A stretch of DNA of 5,448 bases from Chromatiales bacterium (GTDB taxonomy: Bacteria; Pseudomonadota; Gammaproteobacteria; Chromatiales; Chromatiaceae): positions 1 through 5,448 of the forward strand of contig JANTHH010000183.1 of the NCBI GenBank assembly GCA_024762485.1, read 5' to 3'. The translations under genes were made by a program, and so were the position numbers. Under the pieces are notes generated by a model. It saw only the letters and a list, made by a program, of their open reading frames with translations, was not told where the DNA came from and searched no databases. Below are positions 1 through 5,053 of this stretch, in pieces; positions within the stretch are counted from its first letter, which is position 1; each line of letters opens with the position of its first letter.

Positions 1-1263
1 CGCAGCCAGGCGCAGCTGCAGGAGAGCCTGTCCCAGAACATCCAGGGGTTGCAGCGGCAGATGCTGGAGGACAGCGGCCGCCTGCGCACCGAGCTGGTGG
101 AGCGCTTCGAGTGGCTGCAGAAGGCGACCCAGGAGACGCTGGCCGACGGCAGGTTGGCGCAGCAGCGCGCACTCACCGAGCTGAAGGATGTCATGGAAGG
201 TGGCCTGGCCCGGCATCGCGAGTCCTTCGAGCAGCGTCAGGCCGATGCCATCAAGGCACAGCAGGAGGCGCTGACCAAGGGCATGGGGGATGTCAGCCGT
301 CTGCTCGGCGAGTCGCTGGCCCAGTCGTCCAGCCAGCTGAGCAAGCGGGTGGAGGGGCTGACCGAGACCACCGATCAGCGCCTGAAGGAGATCGCCGGGC
401 AGGTGGAGAAACGGCTGACCGACGGCTTCGAGAAGACCACCGAGACCTTCAGCAAGGTGCTGCAGCACCTGACCCGCATCGACGAGGCGCAGAAGAAGAT
501 CACCGAGCTGTCGAGCAATGTGGTCAGCCTGCAGGAGGTGCTCACCGACAAGCGCTCACGCGGCGCCTTCGGCGAGGTGCAGCTGGCGGGGCTGATCCGC
601 AACGTCATGCCCGAGGGCAGCTTCGAGCTGCAGAAGACCCTGAGCAACGGCACCCGGGTGGACTGCCTGCTGTACCTGCCCGAGCCCACCGGCAACGTTG
701 CCATCGATGCCAAGTTCCCGCTCGAGAGCTTCCAGCGCATGTCCGATCCGGATCAGCCGGACAGTGAGCGCGACAAGGCGACCCGCCAGTTCAAGCAGGA
801 CATCAAGAAGCACATCAACGACATCGCCGACAAATACCTGATCGCCGGCGAGACCGCCGAGGGCGCGGTGATGTTCCTGCCCGCCGAGGCCATCTTCGCC
901 GAGATCCACGCGCATTTTCAGGACCTGGTGGAGGAGGCGCAGCGGCGCCGCGTCTGGCTGGTCTCGCCCACCACCCTGATGGCGGTGCTGACCACTGCGC
1001 GGGCGGTGCTGAAGGACGAGGCGACGCGCAAGCAGGTGCACATCATCCAGGATCACCTGCGGCGCCTGTCGGAGGACTTCGGCCGTTTTCAGACCCGCAT
1101 GGACAAGCTCGAGACCCATGTGCGCCAGGCCCACGACGATGTAAAGCAGGTGAACGTGTCGGCGAAGAAGATCACCTCGCGCTTCCACTCCATCGACAAG
1201 GTGGAACTGCCGGAACCGGAGGAGGGCGGCGAGGCTATTGCGCCGCCTCCCCCCGGGCAATGA
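1..1263 (+). CDS. rmuC: DNA recombination protein RmuC, 5'-truncated by window edge
   Basis: RmuC family proteins limit recombination at inverted repeats and carry a nuclease-like fold; the exact biochemical activity is not settled. The reading frame is open from base 1, so the true start and the expected N-terminal membrane anchor lie outside the window. The first ATG seen, at 61, is internal. Codons 1 to about 170 are rich in Gln, Glu, Lys, Arg and Leu with heptad character (coiled coil). The RmuC core (Pfam PF02646 type) follows: RGAFGEVQLAGLIRN, then NVAIDAKFPLESF, then VMFLPAEAIFAEI and VWLVSPTTLMAVL, all family hallmarks in the right order. A basic C-terminal helix region and a Pro/Glu-rich tail end at TGA 1261-1263. 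The 420 codons present are most of a protein whose E. coli member has about 475 residues. The last 29 bp overlap, tail to tail, the end of the minus-strand PqqD-like gene. Nothing links rmuC functionally to its neighbours. Confidence 0.95.
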   Translation, partial: RSQAQLQESLSQNIQGLQRQMLEDSGRLRTELVERFEWLQKATQETLADGRLAQQRALTELKDVMEGGLARHRESFEQRQADAIKAQQEALTKGMGDVSRLLGESLAQSSSQLSKRVEGLTETTDQRLKEIAGQVEKRLTDGFEKTTETFSKVLQHLTRIDEAQKKITELSSNVVSLQEVLTDKRSRGAFGEVQLAGLIRNVMPEGSFELQKTLSNGTRVDCLLYLPEPTGNVAIDAKFPLESFQRMSDPDQPDSERDKATRQFKQDIKKHINDIADKYLIAGETAEGAVMFLPAEAIFAEIHAHFQDLVEEAQRRRVWLVSPTTLMAVLTTARAVLKDEATRKQVHIIQDHLRRLSEDFGRFQTRMDKLETHVRQAHDDVKQVNVSAKKITSRFHSIDKVELPEPEEGGEAIAPPPPGQ

Positions 1264-1537
1264 GCAGGTGGCCGGCAAGCAGGTCGAGGAAGTCGCCGAC
1301 ATCGGCCCGGGCATCCGCCTGGTCCACCTCGTAGCTGGTGGTCAGCTGATCGACCAGTTCCTCGCTGCTGGCAACCCCGTCCCTGAGGGCCTCGGCGAGC
1401 AGCACGCCGGTGTCGTTGAGGGTGATCACCTGGCTGGCGGCGATGTCGAGGATCACGCCGCTGCCGTCGGCCAGCACGGTGAGCGTGACCTCGGGCTGGG
1501 CCAGGTAGGCGGCGAGTTCAGCGGCCTTGTCGGTCAT
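1235..1537 (-). CDS. PqqD-family peptide-binding protein (lasso B1/E-type RiPP recognition element)
   Basis: A 100-residue protein with the PqqD/RRE pattern (PF05402 type). A first strand ends in GSGVILD (25-31), then come VITLNDTG (38-44, the family's 'LN..g' turn), the helix AEALRDG (48-54), a Glu/Asp-rich helix EELVDQL (60-66), and the terminal helix DVGDFLDLLAGHLLI (79-93). Family knowledge: such domains are winged-helix chaperones that bind the leader of a ribosomal peptide and present it to the maturation enzymes; in lasso systems this is the B1 (E) protein. The ATG at 1537 is supported by GGAG 7 nt upstream, inside the preceding gene. That gene overlaps this one by 20 bp, so the two are probably translated as one coupled unit. 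The order, protease-like gene first and then the RRE, is the reverse of the common B1-B2 order. The end overlaps rmuC by 29 bp, which leaves no room for a terminator. No PQQ biosynthesis genes are visible, so a role in PQQ synthesis itself is unlikely. Confidence 0.85.
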   Translation of the reverse strand: MTDKAAELAAYLAQPEVTLTVLADGSGVILDIAASQVITLNDTGVLLAEALRDGVASSEELVDQLTTSYEVDQADARADVGDFLDLLAGHLLIARGEAAQ

Positions 1538-1967
1538 GTCGGGGCTCCGGTCGTTGCAGGGGCAGGCTGCGGGCGATTGTATAGCGCCGGGGATTGTCCT
1601 GCTCGTCGTCGCTGAAACCCAGCACCTCTCCGTTCAGGCTGACCCAGGCGTGGCCCTCGGTATCCGCCTCCCCGGGGCGAAAACCGAAATGGATCTCGAC
1701 ACCGGGGCGGTCGCTGATCAGGCTGCCCAGCACCAGCGAGCGGACCAGGCAGGAATCGAGCTGGCCGAGCAGTCCCAGCAGGCGACTGGCGCGCGAGGCG
1801 GCACGGGTCGCGAGGGTGCTGTCGACGGCCCGCGGCAGATGGTCGGCGGCCAGCAGCCGGGGGATGACCTCGTCTACCCGGACGTGCCGTAACTGCTGGG
1901 CAGCCACGGCGACACGCAGGGCGGAGAGATAGAGCGGCAGGAGGTGGGACCAGTGGGTCTTGGACAT
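1518..1967 (-). CDS. Lasso-peptide B2-type transglutaminase-like leader protease
   Basis: A 149-residue protein of the McjB C-terminal/Transglut_core3 type (PF13471). The diagnostic block is DSCLVRSLVLGSLI (71-84), with Cys73 as the putative nucleophile and the family's C-L-x-R-S signature. GVEIHFGFRPGE (89-100) follows, then GHAWVSLNGEVL (105-116) with His106 as the second catalytic residue. The usual Asp after the HAWV..G block is not at the canonical spacing, but Asp120 and Asp121 lie close. The N-terminal ~65 residues are a helical Leu/Ala/Arg-rich region, as in stand-alone B2 proteins. Family knowledge: B2 cuts the leader from a lasso precursor with help from the RRE protein. An in-frame TAA lies 36 nt upstream of ATG 1967 with no other start codon between, so this is the longest possible start; no clear Shine-Dalgarno is visible. 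The gene overlaps the next by 20 bp and runs divergently from the cyclase-like gene. Other members of the transglutaminase fold are possible, but the neighbours favour a B2 role. Confidence 0.85.
   Translation of the reverse strand: MSKTHWSHLLPLYLSALRVAVAAQQLRHVRVDEVIPRLLAADHLPRAVDSTLATRAASRASRLLGLLGQLDSCLVRSLVLGSLISDRPGVEIHFGFRPGEADTEGHAWVSLNGEVLGFSDDEQDNPRRYTIARSLPLQRPEPRHDRQGR
1545..1548 (-). promoter_or_regulatory. Ribosome binding site for the PqqD-like gene
   Basis: GGAG on the minus strand ends 7 nt before ATG 1537. It sits inside the coding sequence of the upstream B2-like gene, supporting translational coupling of the two overlapping genes and fixing the start of the PqqD-like protein. 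Confidence 0.6.
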
Positions 1968-2069
1968 GGGTGTGGATGGGCGGCTGGGGGCCTTCCCAGT
2001 TTATCGGTCTGTGCTGCCCGATGCAGCCCGTACGGCGAAGGGACCGCTCGGAGGATGCCCGGACGATGA
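1953..2069 (+). CDS. Possible small ORF (38 aa) directly upstream of the cyclase-like gene
   Basis: A GTG-started frame of 38 codons. AGGAGGT (1939-1945) lies 7 nt before the GTG, an almost ideal Shine-Dalgarno. Its TGA (2067-2069) overlaps the ATG of the cyclase-like gene in an ATGA arrangement, typical of coupled translation. The peptide is rich in Gly, Ala and Cys, with its C-terminal half reading AARCSPYGEGTARRMPGR. From the Ala at position 21 a Glu stands at ring position 9, and from the next Ala at position 8. Against it: no Thr at the penultimate leader position, no YxxP-type leader motif, and a first part antisense to the B2-like gene, where the AGGAGGT also encodes His-Leu-Leu. It may be chance in GC-rich DNA and is listed only as a candidate. 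Confidence 0.15.
   Translation: MGLGHGCGWAAGGLPSLSVCAARCSPYGEGTARRMPGR
1968..2065. other. Divergent intergenic region between B2-like and cyclase-like genes
   Basis: These 98 bp separate the two divergent arms and should carry both promoters. No convincing -35/-10 pair or sigma-54 site was found. The GGAGG for the cyclase-like gene lies near its right end. Two overlapping small + strand open frames cross it (1953-2069 and 1966-2124), discussed as weak precursor candidates. The position directly upstream of the cyclase gene is where many lasso loci keep the precursor gene. Confidence 0.6.
2050..2054 (+). promoter_or_regulatory. Ribosome binding site for the cyclase-like gene
   Basis: GGAGG on the + strand lies 11 nt before ATG 2066. 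It is the only good Shine-Dalgarno near a start in this frame. It favours the start MTALCMVLGG over the GTG at 1970, which would add 32 residues with no similarity to the family N-terminus. Confidence 0.6.
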
Positions 2070-3886
2070 CGGCGCTATGCATGGTACTCGGTGGTTCGGA
2101 TGCACAGCGGGGGGCGACCTTTGACAAGCTGGTTGCAACCCAGCGGTATCACGGCGCGGTGCACACCGTCCTGGATAGGCCGGGCATCCGTGCCGGTGTC
2201 TGTGCCAGGCCATCCGAGATCAGTGTCTTCGAGGACGACGGCATCGCGGTGCTGGTCACGGGCTACCTGGTCGAGCTTGGCAGCGACGGCCACCTGCATG
2301 GGCTGGCCGGGGCTTCCCCGGCCCAGTGGCTGGCCGGCCGTTGGCTGAGGCTGGGGCCGAACGCACTGGAGGCGGTGGACGGCGACTACGCCGCGGTGGT
2401 GCTCGACAAGCGTGACCGGCGGATCCATGCCATCGCCGGGCCCACCGTCATCTATCCCCTGTTCATCGCCCGCTCCCCGGGTGATCGCGGCCAATGGGTG
2501 ATAGGCGCCGAGCCGCTCGCGGTGCTGCGGGCGGCAGGCCTCACGCCCGAGATGAACACCGAGGCCATCGCACAGCACCTGTTCTATCTGGGCACCCTGC
2601 TGGAGCCCACCGCCACCCCGTTCCAGGGGGTGATGCGCATCCCGGCGGGCAGCCGTGCCTGCTGGTCCATGGCGGCACCGCAACAGTTCGAGCTGCATAC
2701 CTTCTGGCGACCCGAGGGCGTGGAACCCCGCCCCGGGCGTCCCCGCGAAGAGTTGCTGCAAGGGCTGCGCGGCGCCATCGAGGAGAGTGTGCTCCATGCC
2801 CTGCCGCCGAGCGGGAGCAGCACCCTGGCGCTCAGCGGCGGCATGGATTCAAGCAGCATTTGGGCAGTGATCCGGCAGGCCGCCGGCCAGGGTGATGAGC
2901 GGGCAAAGGGGGTCAGGAGTTATTCCTTCATCTATCCCGGCACACCGAGCGACGAGCAGCCGTTCATCGACGAGAATCACCGTTACTGGGGCACCGTCGG
3001 CTGCTACCGGGATATCGCCGGCGAGCACATCAACGACAGTGACGCCTACCTGCTGTCCCAGCAGGACTATCCGCTCTCCGGTTCCACCACCTATGCGCTG
3101 ATGCTGCTTGCAGAGGATCTCGCGGCAGGACAGACCGATACCCTGATGGCGGGGTTTTCCGGTGATTTCTGGCTCAACGTCCCTTGGGCCTACCAGTCCG
3201 ACCTGCTGCGACGTGGCCAGATAGCTGCCGCGCTGTCGCCGTTGACCGCTGCCTGGCAGGGCGGGCAGATCGGCTTCCCGGGTGCGCTGCGCTGGCTGGC
3301 GGGCATCGTCATGCCCCGGGGCAGCCTGGCACGCCGGCTCCTGCGACCTGTCGGCCTGCCCCAGGGAATGGGCCGCCAGTACCGCCATCTGTCGGCGGCG
3401 GTGGAACAGTGGTATGCGGAACGGGTCGCCCGGCACGGACATGCCAGGGCCCAGATGCTCTATGCCAGGGAGACCCAGTGGGCGAGCTGCGCCATACCGC
3501 TGACCCTCGTGCAGTTGCTGTCGCGGCGGGGGATGGCGCTGCGTGACCCGCTCGGCTCGCGCCGGCTCATGGAATGGGCACTCTCGGTACCGGCCCATGA
3601 GATGGCTGGGCCCTTGGAGAAGGCCTTCATGCGTGAGGCCCTGCACGAACTGCTCCCACCGAGGGTGCGGGACAAGGATTTCCCCACCTTCCATGGCGGG
3701 GACCGCTCACGCCGGCACGATGTCTTCCGCGACCTGGGCGATCCACGGCAATGGCTGCTGTGTCAGTCGGGACTGGTGGATGTGGCCCACCTGCGCGAAT
3801 GCTGGAAGGCCGATGCCCACCACTACGACCTGCAATTGGAGCGACTGGCGATGACCGAGGCCTACTGCCGCCGGCATTTCACATGA
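2066..3886 (+). CDS. Asparagine-synthetase-like protein, probable lasso cyclase (C protein)
   Basis: A 606-residue protein with an N-terminal class II glutaminase-like domain (about 1-210) and a C-terminal asparagine synthetase domain (about 220-600, PF00733 type). The PP-loop ATP site is LALSGGMDSSSI (S257-G-G-M-D261-S-S). GFSGD (363-367) stands where asparagine synthetases have the GxGGDE-type loop. The C-terminal block ALRDPLGSRRLMEWALSVP and EKAFMREALHELLPPRVRDK match the family's Mg/ATP region and terminal helices. The mature N-terminus lacks the Cys2 nucleophile of true glutamine-dependent asparagine synthetases (it starts MTALC, with Cys at 5), so glutamine hydrolysis is unlikely. Lasso cyclases (McjC type) have the same architecture and adenylate the ring Asp/Glu to form the isopeptide bond. 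The start is chosen from GGAGG upstream. The divergent B2 and RRE genes support a cyclase role. The alternative is an asparagine-synthetase paralogue of the kind found in exopolysaccharide/PEP-CTERM loci, which the PEP-CTERM gene next door keeps open. Confidence 0.82.
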   Translation: MTALCMVLGGSDAQRGATFDKLVATQRYHGAVHTVLDRPGIRAGVCARPSEISVFEDDGIAVLVTGYLVELGSDGHLHGLAGASPAQWLAGRWLRLGPNALEAVDGDYAAVVLDKRDRRIHAIAGPTVIYPLFIARSPGDRGQWVIGAEPLAVLRAAGLTPEMNTEAIAQHLFYLGTLLEPTATPFQGVMRIPAGSRACWSMAAPQQFELHTFWRPEGVEPRPGRPREELLQGLRGAIEESVLHALPPSGSSTLALSGGMDSSSIWAVIRQAAGQGDERAKGVRSYSFIYPGTPSDEQPFIDENHRYWGTVGCYRDIAGEHINDSDAYLLSQQDYPLSGSTTYALMLLAEDLAAGQTDTLMAGFSGDFWLNVPWAYQSDLLRRGQIAAALSPLTAAWQGGQIGFPGALRWLAGIVMPRGSLARRLLRPVGLPQGMGRQYRHLSAAVEQWYAERVARHGHARAQMLYARETQWASCAIPLTLVQLLSRRGMALRDPLGSRRLMEWALSVPAHEMAGPLEKAFMREALHELLPPRVRDKDFPTFHGGDRSRRHDVFRDLGDPRQWLLCQSGLVDVAHLRECWKADAHHYDLQLERLAMTEAYCRRHFT

Positions 3887-3888
3887 GC

Positions 3889-3920
3889 AAAAAAACGCCC
3901 CTGGGCAGGGGCGTCTCTTT
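3889..3920. terminator. Bidirectional intrinsic terminator between convergent genes
   Basis: The hairpin ACGCCCC (3895-3901) / GGGGCGT (3908-3914) has a TGGGCA loop that can itself add two pairs. On the left is a run of seven A (3889-3895), which gives a U-tract for transcripts coming from the minus-strand PEP-CTERM gene. On the right is CTCTTT (3915-3920), a weaker U-rich tail for the + strand cyclase-like gene. It begins 3 nt after the cyclase stop and ends 22 nt from the PEP-CTERM stop, so it can serve both, more strongly the minus strand. Confidence 0.85.
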
Positions 3921-3941
3921 CAGGCAGCCGTTTTATGCCGT

Positions 3942-4712
3942 CTATTTCCTTGCGTATCGCGCCAGCCCGATCAGGCCGAAACCCAGCAGGAAGATCGTGG
4001 CAGGCTCGGGGACATCACTGGTGCCCACCAGCTGGAAGGCACGGTCGTTGGAAACCTCGTGATAGACGCTGTGGGGCGCCCCGGTATGGGCGCTGTCCGT
4101 ATAGAACTGCTGTGAGTTCTCGCCGATGACGGGGGTGCCACTCCCCTCCCAGTGGTCGGACCATGCGACATAATCGATATCGGTGGTCACTGCGGAGAGC
4201 TCCAGCCAATAGGTATTGCCGGCAACCAGATCCACTGGCACTGCCAGGTCGAAGGTCACCTCGTAGACGGGCACGATCCCACCCAATGGGGGCTGCTCGA
4301 ACTGCAGCCAGTTGTCGTAGCCGGTGTCGACTGAGCTCACCGCCTGTGCACTGCCACTGGTGATGAGGTCGGCGCCGAGAGGACCGCTCCCGGTTGTACT
4401 TGAGCCGTCATACAGCGAATAGGTATAGCCGAAATCACCCGGATCGAGGGCCACAGTGCTGCCATTGATTTCTGCAGCCGATGCCCAGAAGGTGACTCCC
4501 GTCAGAGTGGAGTCAGCAGCGAGCACGAAGTCATCCGCCCCGTAGAAGGGGGGGTCACGGTCCGGGAAGCCAGCGAAATTGCTGGAGATCAACAGATCAT
4601 TGGTGCCATTGGCTGAGCCAGCGTTGGCATCGTAGATGATGTCCGCGCCGGCAGAGGGGGCAAGTATGGCCAGCAGGGCGAGCATTCCGAATGTGCGGGT
4701 CATGGTCTTCAT
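3942..4712 (-). CDS. PEP-CTERM sorting domain protein, secreted
   Basis: A 256-residue exported protein. The N-terminus MKTMTRTFGMLALLAILAPS is a Sec signal peptide with probable cleavage after AGA (23/24). The middle (24-230) is acidic, rich in Ser, Thr, Gly, Asp and aromatic residues, low in Lys and without Cys, as expected of an extracellular beta-sandwich. The C-terminus is a canonical exosortase signal: VPEPAT (234-239), hydrophobic IFLLGFGLIGL (240-250), then the basic tail ARYARK. Family knowledge: exosortase removes this tail at the cell envelope, and such proteins are associated with exopolysaccharide and biofilm or floc matrices. The frame is open for 249 bases further upstream (to 4961). 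ATG 4712 is chosen because it starts a signal peptide, has AAGG 10 nt upstream, and because a sigma-54 promoter lies inside the upstream extension. The middle resembles no domain I can name. It converges with the cyclase-like gene and shares its terminator. Confidence 0.92.
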   Translation of the reverse strand: MKTMTRTFGMLALLAILAPSAGADIIYDANAGSANGTNDLLISSNFAGFPDRDPPFYGADDFVLAADSTLTGVTFWASAAEINGSTVALDPGDFGYTYSLYDGSSTTGSGPLGADLITSGSAQAVSSVDTGYDNWLQFEQPPLGGIVPVYEVTFDLAVPVDLVAGNTYWLELSAVTTDIDYVAWSDHWEGSGTPVIGENSQQFYTDSAHTGAPHSVYHEVSNDRAFQLVGTSDVPEPATIFLLGFGLIGLARYARK

Positions 4713-4770
4713 GTCATTTGGGCCTTGGGTTTCGTTTTTTTGATTCAGATTATTGTCTGTCGTAAATATA

Positions 4771-4786
4771 AGCATTATTCGTGCCA
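4771..4786 (-). promoter_or_regulatory. Sigma-54 (RpoN) promoter of the PEP-CTERM gene
   Basis: On the minus strand the sequence is TGGCACGAATAATGCT. Against the consensus TGGCACG-N4-TTGCW it has a perfect -24 box and a -12 box with one mismatch (A for the first T), with the invariant GG and GC at the correct 10-nt spacing. Start of transcription would be near 4760, giving a leader of about 48 nt before ATG 4712. RpoN control of PEP-CTERM genes through the PrsK/PrsR two-component system is known from floc-forming bacteria such as Zoogloea, which fits. A sigma-70-like pair overlaps the same place but is a poorer match. Confidence 0.75.
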
Positions 4787-4821
4787 TATAATGGGCATGG
4801 GTCGCAGGGTCAACTGCGCTG

Positions 4822-4839
4822 GTGTGAAGTGCGTCACAC
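4822..4839. promoter_or_regulatory. Palindromic operator / upstream activating site (CRP-like or enhancer-binding protein)
   Basis: GTGTGAAGTGCGTCACAC has perfect 6-bp arms around a 6-bp spacer. The inner form TGTGA-N6-TCACA is the ideal half-site pair of the CRP family, and TGT-N10-ACA is also the pattern of NifA-type enhancer sites. Its centre is about 70 bp upstream of the predicted sigma-54 start, close to where activators of RpoN promoters bind. Which protein uses it cannot be decided from the sequence. Confidence 0.6.
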
Positions 4840-5053
4840 TGGGAAGGCGGTGGTGCAAATACTGGATTTTCTGTAAAAAATATTGACGGCTTTGTTGTCA
4901 TGTTAAGAAAAAAACGCCTATTACCAGTGGCTTGCGAAACATTTTCCCACCCTGTCTCCATCTCGCCTCCACTGGGCTACGCGGGCCTGCCTGACTTGTA
5001 AAGAATGCTGACAGGCCGTGCCTTGCCGGTGCCATTCCTCGCGGCTGCCTCGC

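Larger units (their letters stand above)
4713..5053. other. AT-richer intergenic region carrying the PEP-CTERM promoter
   Basis: These 341 bp lie between the stop of the right-edge gene and the start of the PEP-CTERM gene. The part 4713-4925 is clearly more AT-rich than the rest of the window, with A/T runs near 4734-4741, 4875-4883 and 4908-4914. It holds the sigma-54 promoter and the palindromic operator. The part 4926-5053 is GC-rich again; apart from a 7-bp inverted repeat (4924-4930/4969-4975) and a loose 6-bp stem (4984-4989/5012-5017) nothing was recognised there. No small ORF in it has both a good start and a recognisable product. Confidence 0.7.

Noticed and set aside
556..1314. Long minus-strand open frame opposite rmuC
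   Set aside because: A GC-rich shadow of the real rmuC frame; its product shows no domain, and rmuC has unmistakable motifs in the other strand.
1970..2065. N-terminal extension of the cyclase-like protein from GTG 1970
   Set aside because: The extra 32 residues have no family similarity, and a GGAGG supports the ATG at 2066.
2849..3694. Long minus-strand open frame opposite the cyclase-like gene
   Set aside because: Shadow of the asparagine-synthetase frame; no motif and no independent start signal.
4785..4813. Sigma-70-like pair on the minus strand, TTGACC (4813-4808), 17-bp spacer, TATATG (4790-4785)
   Set aside because: Spacing is ideal, but the -10 box is only a 4/6 match and it overlaps the far better sigma-54 site; kept only as an outside possibility of dual control.
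4791..4886. 31-codon + strand ORF rich in Cys and basic residues (four Cys, several Arg/Lys)
   Set aside because: No Shine-Dalgarno, lies across the operator and promoter region of the opposite gene, and matches no peptide family I know.
4713..4961. N-terminal extension of the PEP-CTERM frame to 4961
   Set aside because: It would bury the signal peptide behind about 83 residues of atypical composition and run through the sigma-54 promoter.
4924..4975. Inverted repeat CCAGTGG/CCACTGG
   Set aside because: Seven bp with a 38-nt gap is expected by chance at this length.
4984..5017. Inverted repeat GGCCTG/CAGGCC considered as terminator of the right-edge gene
   Set aside because: Only 6 bp with a 22-nt loop and no U-tract.
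4898..5035. 45-codon minus-strand ORF ending GKMFRKPLVIGVFFLT, considered as a lasso precursor
   Set aside because: The C-terminal part has no Asp or Glu to close a ring, no Thr at leader -2, and the GAGG is too close to the ATG.
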